Below, piece after piece: positions 1 to 7,128 of a stretch of 33,627 nucleotides of DNA. The stretch comes from Sulfuritalea hydrogenivorans sk43H (GTDB lineage: Bacteria; Pseudomonadota; Gammaproteobacteria; Burkholderiales; Rhodocyclaceae). Below the pieces are notes generated by a model. The model had not been told where the DNA came from, did not search any database, and saw nothing but the letters and a program-made list of their open reading frames with translations. The position numbers were made by a program, and so were the translations under genes. Positions within the stretch are counted from its first letter, which is position 1; each line of letters starts with the position of its first letter. The stretch lies in NCBI GenBank assembly GCA_945870205.1, contig CAMBRI010000020.1, forward strand, positions 1 through 33,627, read 5' to 3'.

Positions 1-2066
1 CCGTCCAGCAGGTCCATCTGCAAAACGTCCTGCGGACAGGGCACCAAAACCGAAACGGCCTCGGCGCGTCCTGATACCACTGCAAAGCGCCGACCGCCAT
101 CGAATGACACGGCGGTCAGGTCGTCGCAGCGCGTACCGCTGCACCTCACGGCCTGCGCCGCGCCGCCCGCGACGCGGTTGAGCATGGCCAGCGCGAGGCC
201 GGTCGGGCGCAGGCGATCAGCGTAAGCGAGATCGCGGGTGACTCCCCACAGGCGCACCAGGCCCTTGCCTTCCTGCAGATAGCTGTCGAAGCCGGCGAAG
301 CTGTAGACCGCCTGCTCGCGGATTCCGGCCAACGTGCCCTGCAGCAGGCGACGGGCCAGCGCCGGGCCGCTGGCGGCGCCGGCAACGACGGCGTCGCGGC
401 TCGCGGCATCGGCCGTGCCCAGCGTGGTGTGAAAATTCTCCTCGTAGACCGCCAGGCGCTTGCCTTGCGCGCGTGCCGCCTGCGCTTCGCGGGCGATCAG
501 TTCGCCGCTTTCCTCGAAGGCGGCACGCTGCGCGGCAGGAAGCGTCGTGCCGGCATCCAGGCGATACAGGAAGTAGGGCGCCACGGCGACGCGCGCGGCT
601 TCGCGCGAGAGGGCACCGGTTTCGCGCGGGCTCTCGGGATTGACGAACTGGGCGTTGGCGACGGTGACGATGCGCGGGTCCTTGCGGCCGCCCTCGCGCA
701 GCAGGCGGAAGGCACGATCGGCGACGGCGGCGTGGGTGGCGGGATCGGGTATGCCGCCGGGACGGAAGATGGCGTTCCAGTTCTCGTTGCCGAATTCCAG
801 CATCACGGTATCGAAGTGGTGGCGATCTGCGGCGTCGCGCAGCAACGCGCCGAAGCGCCGCCATTCGTCGTCGTCGAGCGTGGTCGGCGCCACCACCCAG
901 GGTTGCGCGCCGACTTCGGCGCAGAGCTCGAAGAAATCCGCCAGGCCGTAATGGTTCTGCGCCTCGTTGTCACCGGGGCGGTAACGCGCCGGGCGGTGGC
1001 CGGGCCCGACGGCCAGCCGGTTGTCCAGCGTGTCGCCGAGTTGCCCCTGCCAGTCGCGCAGGAAACCCGGACGCAGCGTCTTCAGCGTATCGACCGCCAC
1101 GCGGCGGAAGCCGCCGGCACCGGACTCGGCTTCGCCGAGGTAGGCGTCGTCGATCAGCACTTCGCCCTCGCTGGCCTTGATGCCCAGCGTCAGCACGCCG
1201 GGAGGGCCTTCGTCCCTGCCTTCGAACTCGAAGAAGTGTCGCTGCCAGGCGCTCTGCAGCGGCACCTTCGCATCGAGGAATACCTCATGCCCGTTGCGAT
1301 CGAAATGCACCTGCAGGCTGGCGCCGGGACTTGCGGCGCGCGCCCAGAACTCGAGTTTCCATTTACCCCTGACCGGCAGCAGTTTGCCGGCGCGGTCGGC
1401 GATGTTGTCAAAGTAGTGCAGCAGTTCTGCGGGTTGGCCGGGACTCGCGAGAAGACGCACGGACTGGCGGCCCGGACTACCGGGTCGAAACTCGTCCGTC
1501 GATTTTGCGATGCGGCTGCCCTTGCCCTGCCACCAGCCGGGCGCGGCCTGCAGGTCGATGTCGCGGGTGAGCACCACCACGTCGCCTGCGGCAAGGCCAT
1601 CGCCGGTCGCATCCAGCAAGATTTCCGCGAAGCCGTCGGCGCGCTTGCGCGAATCGGCCACGCGGCCGCTGCGTCCGGCCGCCATGCCGCTGCGGATGTC
1701 ATAACGGCCGCCGTTCCAGAAGCCGTCCGGCCGCGCCAGCCAGTCGGTGTCGTCGACGATGCGGCGGCCATCGACGGCCTTGACGATCACGATGCTGCGG
1801 TCGAGCACCGCTTCGAAGCCCGGGTTGGCGAGGATATTGGAACGCAACTGCTCGGCGCCCCATGTGCCGGAGCCGCCGAGGTTGAGGCCGTAGCGCGGCA
1901 GGTCGGCCTCGAGCGGCGGGCCGTCCGGTGTCAGTGTGGCGGTGTTTGAGAAGGCATTGCAGCCCGCGAGCAGGAGGCCGCCCGCCAGCAGCGCACACCA
2001 GCGCCTGCAGCGGCCGGCGCGCCGTAGCGCCGGCGCCGACTCTTGCGTTGCACCGGACGCGCTCAT
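1..2066 (-). CDS. Lipoprotein with clan-A glycoside-hydrolase-like domain (3' end outside window)
   Basis: An uninterrupted minus-strand frame runs from an ATG at 2066 off the left edge, giving at least 688 codons. The N-terminus has a basic stretch, a hydrophobic segment and a lipobox LLLAGC with Cys36, so it should be a lipid-anchored envelope protein. The middle has a beta-sandwich-like, carbohydrate-binding-looking part (about 190-340, my reading). Then comes LEFGNENW around Glu428, the Asn-Glu acid/base pattern of clan-A glycoside hydrolases (GH39/GH51-like), with a candidate nucleophile in YEEN at Glu542/543. It lies 12 bp after the methyltransferase, so it is probably the last or a late gene of unit C. 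A role in trimming or remodelling the exported polysaccharide is inference; the exact GH family is not recognised. A long antisense frame opposite it is a coding shadow. Confidence 0.75.
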   Translation of the reverse strand, partial: MSASGATQESAPALRRAGRCRRWCALLAGGLLLAGCNAFSNTATLTPDGPPLEADLPRYGLNLGGSGTWGAEQLRSNILANPGFEAVLDRSIVIVKAVDGRRIVDDTDWLARPDGFWNGGRYDIRSGMAAGRSGRVADSRKRADGFAEILLDATGDGLAAGDVVVLTRDIDLQAAPGWWQGKGSRIAKSTDEFRPGSPGRQSVRLLASPGQPAELLHYFDNIADRAGKLLPVRGKWKLEFWARAASPGASLQVHFDRNGHEVFLDAKVPLQSAWQRHFFEFEGRDEGPPGVLTLGIKASEGEVLIDDAYLGEAESGAGGFRRVAVDTLKTLRPGFLRDWQGQLGDTLDNRLAVGPGHRPARYRPGDNEAQNHYGLADFFELCAEVGAQPWVVAPTTLDDDEWRRFGALLRDAADRHHFDTVMLEFGNENWNAIFRPGGIPDPATHAAVADRAFRLLREGGRKDPRIVTVANAQFVNPESPRETGALSREAARVAVAPYFLYRLDAGTTLPAAQRAAFEESGELIAREAQAARAQGKRLAVYEENFHTTLGTADAASRDAVVAGAASGPALARRLLQGTLAGIREQAVYSFAGFDSYLQEGKGLVRLWGVTRDLAYADRLRPTGLALAMLNRVAGGAAQAVRCSGTRCDDLTAVSFDGGRRFAVVSGRAEAVSVLVPCPQDVLQMDLLD

Positions 2067-2078
2067 GCGGCCCTGAAC

Positions 2079-2762
2079 TTACGCAAGCTGCAGCCGCGCC
2101 GCGGCGGGTGCCGGCGCCGTTTCGGGTTTGCGGGCGCTGAGCAGATACTGGAAGCTCAGGAAATTACGGAACAGGCCGAAGCTCAGCAGGTCCTTCCATT
2201 TGTCCCAGCTGCCCCAGGCATAGGTGGGACGTTCGTCGGCCAGTTGCAGCCCGGCCTGTTGCAAGAGGTCGATGGCGGTTTCGCGACTGAAGAAGCGCAG
2301 GTGGGTGCGGTCCATGATGCCCGCGGTTTCGTAGCGCCATTTGCCGGTCAGGAGCAAAGGCAGGATGACGCTGTGATGGCGGATGTTGGGCAGGCTGGCG
2401 ATGAGCTTGCCGCCGGGACGCAGCAGCGACTGCAGGCGTTTGAGCGTGGCCCAGGGATCGACCAGGTGCTCGAGCACGTCGAGGCAGAGGATGAGGTCGA
2501 ACGAACCCGGGGTCAGTTCGCCGATATGCTGGTCGACATCGCCCTCGTACAACTCGTCCAGCTTCGTCCGGGCCACCGCGGCGGCATCGGCGAAAAGTTC
2601 GATGCCGACGACCCAGCGGGCACGACCCGATGCTTTAATCCAGGCCAGCGTGCCGCCGCCGCCGCAGCCGACTTCCAGCACGCGCCCCGCCCGCCTCGGC
2701 AGCAGCGGCTCGATGTCCCTGCGCACGAAGGCGAAATAGTTGTCCTGCTTGTCCTCATACAT
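2079..2762 (-). CDS. Class I SAM-dependent methyltransferase
   Basis: A 227-residue protein with the methyltransferase fold signature. Motif I is VLEVGCGGGGTL at about 28-39, the acidic end of strand 2 is VGIELF, and LILCLDVLEHL is the motif IV region (Methyltransf_11/23 type). Its ATG overlaps the end of the GT25 gene by 8 bases (ATGTATGA arrangement), so the two are translationally coupled. The context suggests O- or N-methylation of a sugar or chain end in the EPS. The acceptor cannot be read from the sequence. Family assignment is firm; the substrate is unknown. Confidence 0.85.
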   Translation of the reverse strand: MYEDKQDNYFAFVRRDIEPLLPRRAGRVLEVGCGGGGTLAWIKASGRARWVVGIELFADAAAVARTKLDELYEGDVDQHIGELTPGSFDLILCLDVLEHLVDPWATLKRLQSLLRPGGKLIASLPNIRHHSVILPLLLTGKWRYETAGIMDRTHLRFFSRETAIDLLQQAGLQLADERPTYAWGSWDKWKDLLSFGLFRNFLSFQYLLSARKPETAPAPAAARLQLA

Positions 2763-3498
2763 GCTGCGCTCCTTCGATTCGTGCCGGACTGCGACCCGCG
2801 CGGTTCTTGACGCCGCGCGCGAGGCCGGCGAGCTGGCGGGTCAGCGGCAGGCGGTCGTACCACTTGTTGGGAAAGATGTCGCTGCGCGAACTGCGCTGGC
2901 CGCCCAGCGAGGGCGTCGCCATCAGGGTCACCACGTCCGGATGCTGCATGCGGAACAGCGAATAGGCGCCATCGACGTGCATCGGGCTGCCCAGCGGATG
3001 GCCGGTCGGCCGCTGCAGGCAGGCTTCGAGGTGGTCGTGCAGCGGACGCAGGATGCGGCCGTTCAGGGCGTAGAAATGCGTCGTCGCCAAGGGCTCGCGA
3101 GTTTCGTGCCACGCCGGCACCGCACCGGCTGCAGCGGCCTCGACATGGCCGAAGTAGGCGAAGTCCCAGGGGCCTTCTTCCAGCCTGAGCCGCATGGCCT
3201 CCGGCGGCGCAAGGATGCGGGGGTCGAGGGCGAGGTCGTCTTCCATGACGAGGATGTTGTCGAGCCCGTCGCGGATGGCTTCCTTGAGGATGCCCAGATG
3301 GCTCATGAAGCAGCCGCGCGCGCCGAGGCTGGGGAACTCGCCGGCGTCGGCCGGGCGCACGGCGCGGAAGTAGCGGATGCGCTCGCCGTCAGCGCGCAGG
3401 CCCGCCTGCTGCAGTTCTGCGTTCATTTCACGGCGACGGTCGTCGCGCTCGGGCAGGTTGACGATGTAGCTGCGCTGGAAGTGCTGGATCAGTTGCAT
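2755..3498 (-). CDS. Glycosyltransferase family 25 (LPS-type)
   Basis: A 247-residue protein opening with YIVNLPERDDRR, the GT25 N-terminal signature. MEDD at about 85-88 is the acidic metal/nucleotide-sugar motif. GT25 enzymes, such as LPS galactosyltransferases, transfer a sugar from a nucleotide donor to a surface glycan. The start is supported by an AAGGAAA ribosome-binding site 6 nt upstream. It is separated from the Wzc-like gene by 140 bp carrying a strong hairpin, so it may be partly insulated from the start of unit C. Donor and linkage are not predictable. Confidence 0.85.
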   Translation of the reverse strand: MQLIQHFQRSYIVNLPERDDRRREMNAELQQAGLRADGERIRYFRAVRPADAGEFPSLGARGCFMSHLGILKEAIRDGLDNILVMEDDLALDPRILAPPEAMRLRLEEGPWDFAYFGHVEAAAAGAVPAWHETREPLATTHFYALNGRILRPLHDHLEACLQRPTGHPLGSPMHVDGAYSLFRMQHPDVVTLMATPSLGGQRSSRSDIFPNKWYDRLPLTRQLAGLARGVKNRAGRSPARIEGAQHV

Positions 3499-3582
3499 TG
3501 CGATTTCCTTGCGAAGAAGTTAACGTGAAACGACATGTTCGGAGCGGCTGGTGATCGCCGAGCGAAGCGAGCGGATTAATAG

Positions 3583-3598
3583 CCCCCCGCGAGGGGGG
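3583..3598. repeat. Perfect C6/G6 hairpin in the wzc-GT25 intergenic gap
   Basis: Six C, a GCGA loop and six G form a perfect stem (83-88 against 93-98 of the 3500s), flanked by a further G7 run at 3602-3608 and by a CGCTCG direct repeat at about 3560-3573 (minus sense). It lies in the 140-bp gap after the Wzc-like stop codon. There is no U-run after the hairpin on the minus strand, only CTATTAAT, so it is not a classic intrinsic terminator. It may be an mRNA-processing or stability hairpin, or a copy of a dispersed REP-like palindrome. The rest of the gap holds only the GT25 ribosome-binding site. Confidence 0.5.
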
Positions 3599-3638
3599 AT
3601 GGGGGGGCGGGCCTTCAATTTGCCTTTCGCGTGTTTCA

Positions 3639-5825
3639 TCATCGCGGGTGCCTCAACCTGCCAAGAAAGTCAGGGGTACGGAACAGCCAGGCCGGCAGCG
3701 CCGTCAGTCCGGCACGCAGGGCCGTGCGCCAGCCTGGCTCGGTAAAGTACTCGGACGTCTTGCGGCCCGTCAGGTATTCAAGCTGCATCTCGCGCAGGTA
3801 GCCGCCGCCGGAGAAAGGCTGAACGCGGTTGACCACGGTGCCCACGGCGGCCGGGGCAACCCGTTCGAGCTGGCGCCCGGCACGACGCAGTTCGCCGCCG
3901 GTGATACCGGCGGCCTCGACCACCAGTACCAGGTGCTGCAGATTGCGCGCCAGGATCTCGGCGTCGGCGGACAGCAGCAGGGGCGGAATATCCACCAGGA
4001 CAAAACGGAAGTCGGCCTTGCATCCGGCGGCGACGTCGCTGACGCGGTCGAGGCGGTCGAGATGGCGTCGGCCCGCCGTATCGCCGACCCAGACCCGTGC
4101 CGGCAGATCGCCCGCGGCCGGGATGATGCACTCGGCGACAGCGGCCTCGCCGCTCAGGCACCGGGCCAGGCCAGGCCTGTCCGCCGCACCTTGCCGCATG
4201 CGTGGATCCGGCTTGAAGGCATTGGCTTCCATCGCCAGTGACGGATAACCCAACGCCGTCAACGTGCGCGCCAGTGCCAGGACCATTTCGCTGGAACCGG
4301 CACCCGGCTTGACGGCGGAAAAGGCGAATACGTGCGTGCCGTTCTCGGCCTGTTCGCGTATCAGGCTGCCCGCCATGCGCCGCATCAGATCCTCGCCGAG
4401 CATCGCGGTGGGCCCGTCGGCGTCCTCCACCATCCAGCCCAGGGCCGGGATGCCCAGCACGCGCTCGACGTCATTCACGGTATGCACACGGCGATCCAGC
4501 AGGTCGCGGGCAACCGGCGCCAGCAGGCCGGCGCCCAGCGCCGCGGCCAGCACCATCAGCAGCAGCTTCTTCTTGCCCGGACCGAAGGGCAGTTCGGGCG
4601 GCAGGGCCGGCGTCACGAGGCGCACGAAGCCAAAGGAGTTTTCCTCGGCGGCGAACTCGTTGAGGCGCTCGCGCAGCATGTTGAGTTCCTTGCGGTCCTG
4701 CTCGAGGTCGTGGGTCAGCGTCATCGCCTGGTTGAACAGGCCGGCGAAGCGCGCGCCCTTCTTTTCCTGCTCGGCAAAATCGCGGGCGAGTTCCGTTTCC
4801 ACCTGCCGCGCCTGGTCGACGGTGGTCAGATAGCGCGCCAGCACGCTGCCGGATACCATCTTCGTCAGGGAGCCGATCTGGGTTTCGATTTCCGTCTCGA
4901 TGCGCTTCATTTCATCGGTCAATTCGCGATACGCAGGGTGCTGGGGCGTGAGGCCGGAGAGCGTGGTCAGCAGTTCGGCGCGACGCTTGTAGAGGTTTGA
5001 CTTGAGGTTGGCCAGGCCCGGATCGATCAGCACCGCTTCCTGCACAGAGCGCGTGGTGATGTCCGTCTCGCCGCGTTTCTGGAAGGCCTGCAATTTGGAC
5101 TCGGCGTCGAAGCGCTTGTGCCTCGCCTCGGCCAGTGCCGTGCGCTGCGCGTTTAGAACGCGGTCATAGGGGTTCTCCACTTTCTCGTCGAAGCTGGCAA
5201 TGCCCAGTTGCAGGGCCAGCTCGGTGCGCTTCGTGGTCTTTTCCTCGACGCGGCGCATCAGTTCCGCTTCGCGTCCTTCGACGTTGCGCTGGCGCACGTC
5301 GGCGCCATAGATGCGCTCCGTCTTCATGCGTTCGACGTAGGCCGTGACGACGGCGTTGACCAGGTCGGCAAGGCCTTCCTGCTTCGGGCTTTGCAGCGAG
5401 ATCTCGATCATGTAGGTGTCCGGCACGGTGCGCACAGACATCTGCGCACGCAGGCGGTCGATCGCCTGGCGCTCGCTTTCCGCCGGCTGGCGCCAGATGG
5501 CGGCCTTGTCGCCGAAGCTGCGCAGCGCATCCTGAACGATATCGTAGCGCAGCACGCTGCGCGTCTGGTGCTCGAGGAATTCGCGGTACTGCGTGTTCGA
5601 GGGGAAGCTCAGCTCGCCGTCGTCGCGCAGGTTCTTCATGTAGCGCGGCGCCACCTGCACGGTGGCGGTGGTGGCATACATGGCCTGCCCCTTGATGAAG
5701 CTCACCGGGATACCGGCCAGCAGGACGATCAGGAATACTGCCAGGGCCAGCCGGGGATGGGCGAGCAGGCTGACCAGGGGCTTGATGCCGCGGCCGGGCA
5801 GGCTGGCGGTGACGGCTTCGGACAT
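3639..5825 (-). CDS. Wzz/Wzc-like EPS chain-length and export protein with degenerate BY-kinase domain
   Basis: A 728-residue inner-membrane protein, close in length to Wzc (about 720). TM1 is at about 26-44, followed by a Wzz periplasmic domain with long coiled-coil (about 180-395). TM2 is at about 419-437, preceded by the proline-rich VTPALPPELP motif typical of Wzz/GNVR proteins. The cytoplasmic part has the BY-kinase fold, but its nucleotide motifs are eroded. The Walker A reads KPGAGSS at 506-512 with Ser511 where Lys is expected, Walker A' reads LAMEANAFKPD with no paired Asp, and only Walker B (LVDIPP, 610-615) looks normal. The C-terminus lacks an obvious tyrosine cluster. The start is set at ATG 5825, because the longer upstream frame runs into the nucleotidyltransferase gene. 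The likely role is as a structural polysaccharide co-polymerase that may not phosphorylate. Confidence 0.85.
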   Translation of the reverse strand: MSEAVTASLPGRGIKPLVSLLAHPRLALAVFLIVLLAGIPVSFIKGQAMYATTATVQVAPRYMKNLRDDGELSFPSNTQYREFLEHQTRSVLRYDIVQDALRSFGDKAAIWRQPAESERQAIDRLRAQMSVRTVPDTYMIEISLQSPKQEGLADLVNAVVTAYVERMKTERIYGADVRQRNVEGREAELMRRVEEKTTKRTELALQLGIASFDEKVENPYDRVLNAQRTALAEARHKRFDAESKLQAFQKRGETDITTRSVQEAVLIDPGLANLKSNLYKRRAELLTTLSGLTPQHPAYRELTDEMKRIETEIETQIGSLTKMVSGSVLARYLTTVDQARQVETELARDFAEQEKKGARFAGLFNQAMTLTHDLEQDRKELNMLRERLNEFAAEENSFGFVRLVTPALPPELPFGPGKKKLLLMVLAAALGAGLLAPVARDLLDRRVHTVNDVERVLGIPALGWMVEDADGPTAMLGEDLMRRMAGSLIREQAENGTHVFAFSAVKPGAGSSEMVLALARTLTALGYPSLAMEANAFKPDPRMRQGAADRPGLARCLSGEAAVAECIIPAAGDLPARVWVGDTAGRRHLDRLDRVSDVAAGCKADFRFVLVDIPPLLLSADAEILARNLQHLVLVVEAAGITGGELRRAGRQLERVAPAAVGTVVNRVQPFSGGGYLREMQLEYLTGRKTSEYFTEPGWRTALRAGLTALPAWLFRTPDFLGRLRHPR

Positions 5826-5841
5826 GGGGTTCGCTCTTTGC

Positions 5842-7008
5842 TCAGGCCGCGCGCAGCAGCGCGTAGCCAAGGATCTCTTCCTGCGTCCGGTTCCGGACCG
5901 CTTCGCCGCTGCGCGCATCGCCAAACATCCAGGCGGTGTCGGTGTGGCTGCCGTCGAGCACGGTACCATCGGCGGAAGCGCAATAGCTGCTGCCGACGAT
6001 CTTGCCGCGGCAATAGGTGCCGCCGCCGACGCGCGTGTGCTCGGTGACCACGCTTTCCTCGACGTGGGCGCCCGTTTCGATGACGGCGCCGGCGCCGATG
6101 ACCACCGGGCCTATCAGGGATGCGCCGTCCTGGATCTCTGCGCTGCCGCCGATATAGACCGGCGGCACGACGTGGCAGCGATCGAGATCGGCCTTGACGT
6201 TGATGCCCATCCAGACGCCGGGGCGTACCTCCTTGCCCGGAATGCGGAAGCCGTTGATGTCGCCGCGCATGGCGCTCATGCTGACCTCGTGAAAGTCGGG
6301 CATGCGGCCGATGTCGAGCCACTGCCAGGGCACGCTGGCGGTCATGCCGTAGAGTTGGCCGGCACTCGCCAGGGCCGGAAACAGCTGGCTGCCGATGTCG
6401 AACGGCCCGCCGGCGGGAATATGCTGCAGGACCTCCGGTTCGAAAATGTAGATGCCGGTATTGATGGTGCAGCTCTTTGCTTCCTCGGGGCTCGGTTTCT
6501 CCTGAAACTCCGTGATGCGGCCCTCTCCGTCCTGCACCGCGACGCCGTAGCTGGATACCTGATTGCGTGCCACTTCGAGCAGGGCGATGGTCGCCAGGCC
6601 GCCCTTGCGGCGATGAAAATGCAGCAGTTCGGAGATGTCGAAGTCGATTACCGCATCACCGCAGAGGACGATGAAGGTTTCGTCGAAAAAGCCGGAATGG
6701 TCCTGGATCTTCCGGATGGCGCCGGCGGAGCCGAGCGGCTCGTCGATCAGCCGGCCGTTTTCCTCACGGCCCTCGAACGAGTAGGCCATGTCGACGTCGT
6801 AGCGCGCGCCGTCACCGAAATAGGCTTCGATCTGCGGGCTCAGATAACTGGTGTTGACCATGATCTGGCGGATGCGGAAGCGGCGCAGGTGCTCGACCAG
6901 GAAGGCCATCACGGGCTTGTTGATGATAGGGATCATCGGCTTCGGCATGCGGTCGGTCAGCGGGCGGACGCGGGTGCCGCGACCGGCGGCGAGTATCAGG
7001 GCTTTCAT
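5842..7008 (-). CDS. Sugar-1-phosphate nucleotidyltransferase with left-handed beta-helix domain
   Basis: A 388-residue protein. MKALILAAGRGTRVRPLT is the NTP-binding signature and MPKPM supplies the conserved lysine. LCGDAV at about 115-120 carries the metal-binding Asp118. A C-terminal hexapeptide region (about 255-360) has repeats such as VVIGAGAVI. This matches mannose-1-phosphate guanylyltransferase or glucose-1-phosphate uridylyl/thymidylyltransferase-like enzymes. It would make the NDP-sugar donor for the EPS. The start at 7008 has an AAGGAAG site 5-6 nt upstream; the 32-residue upstream extension lacks support. It is the first gene of unit C and sits 16 bp before the Wzc-like gene. 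The nucleotide and sugar specificity is open. Confidence 0.85.
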   Translation of the reverse strand: MKALILAAGRGTRVRPLTDRMPKPMIPIINKPVMAFLVEHLRRFRIRQIMVNTSYLSPQIEAYFGDGARYDVDMAYSFEGREENGRLIDEPLGSAGAIRKIQDHSGFFDETFIVLCGDAVIDFDISELLHFHRRKGGLATIALLEVARNQVSSYGVAVQDGEGRITEFQEKPSPEEAKSCTINTGIYIFEPEVLQHIPAGGPFDIGSQLFPALASAGQLYGMTASVPWQWLDIGRMPDFHEVSMSAMRGDINGFRIPGKEVRPGVWMGINVKADLDRCHVVPPVYIGGSAEIQDGASLIGPVVIGAGAVIETGAHVEESVVTEHTRVGGGTYCRGKIVGSSYCASADGTVLDGSHTDTAWMFGDARSGEAVRNRTQEEILGYALLRAA

Positions 7009-7034
7009 CGTGGCTTCCTTGTGTAAGCGGGTGA

Positions 7035-7088
7035 GCGCATTACACACGGGCGGCCCATGGGGGATGTGAACGAACTGCAAACTCTTCG
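7035..7088 (-). promoter_or_regulatory. Shared EPS upstream element, copy 1 (unit C)
   Basis: The 27-bp block at 7062-7088 shares 23 of 27 positions with the block at 17484-17510 and 19 of 27 with 27761-27787. On the plus strand its centre is GAACTGCAAACT. It ends 53 nt before the start codon of the nucleotidyltransferase. A second block GCGCATT (AATGCGC in the sense strand, 7035-7041) lies 34 nt closer to the gene and overlaps a TGTAAT -10-like hexamer. The geometry fits an activator site centred near -45 over a weak sigma-70 promoter. The regulator is not identified. Confidence 0.55.
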
Positions 7089-7128
7089 AAAACAGCCCTG
7101 CCACGGCAATGGCGGAAAAGGACGAGCC

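Noticed and set aside
429-1949. Plus-strand open frame of 506 codons
   Set aside because: It lies antisense to the lipoprotein frame, which has a lipobox, a hydrolase motif and continuous coding from 2066 to the edge. The plus-strand translation is low in structure and shows the Ala/Arg/Gly bias of a GC-rich shadow.
3551-3745. Small plus-strand open frame of 64 codons in the wzc-GT25 gap
   Set aside because: It spans the G/C-run hairpin and enters the Wzc-like gene antisense; there is no ribosome-binding site or domain.
5662-7026. Plus-strand open frame of 454 codons
   Set aside because: It is antisense to the nucleotidyltransferase, which has a complete NTP-binding signature; shadow of high-GC codon use.
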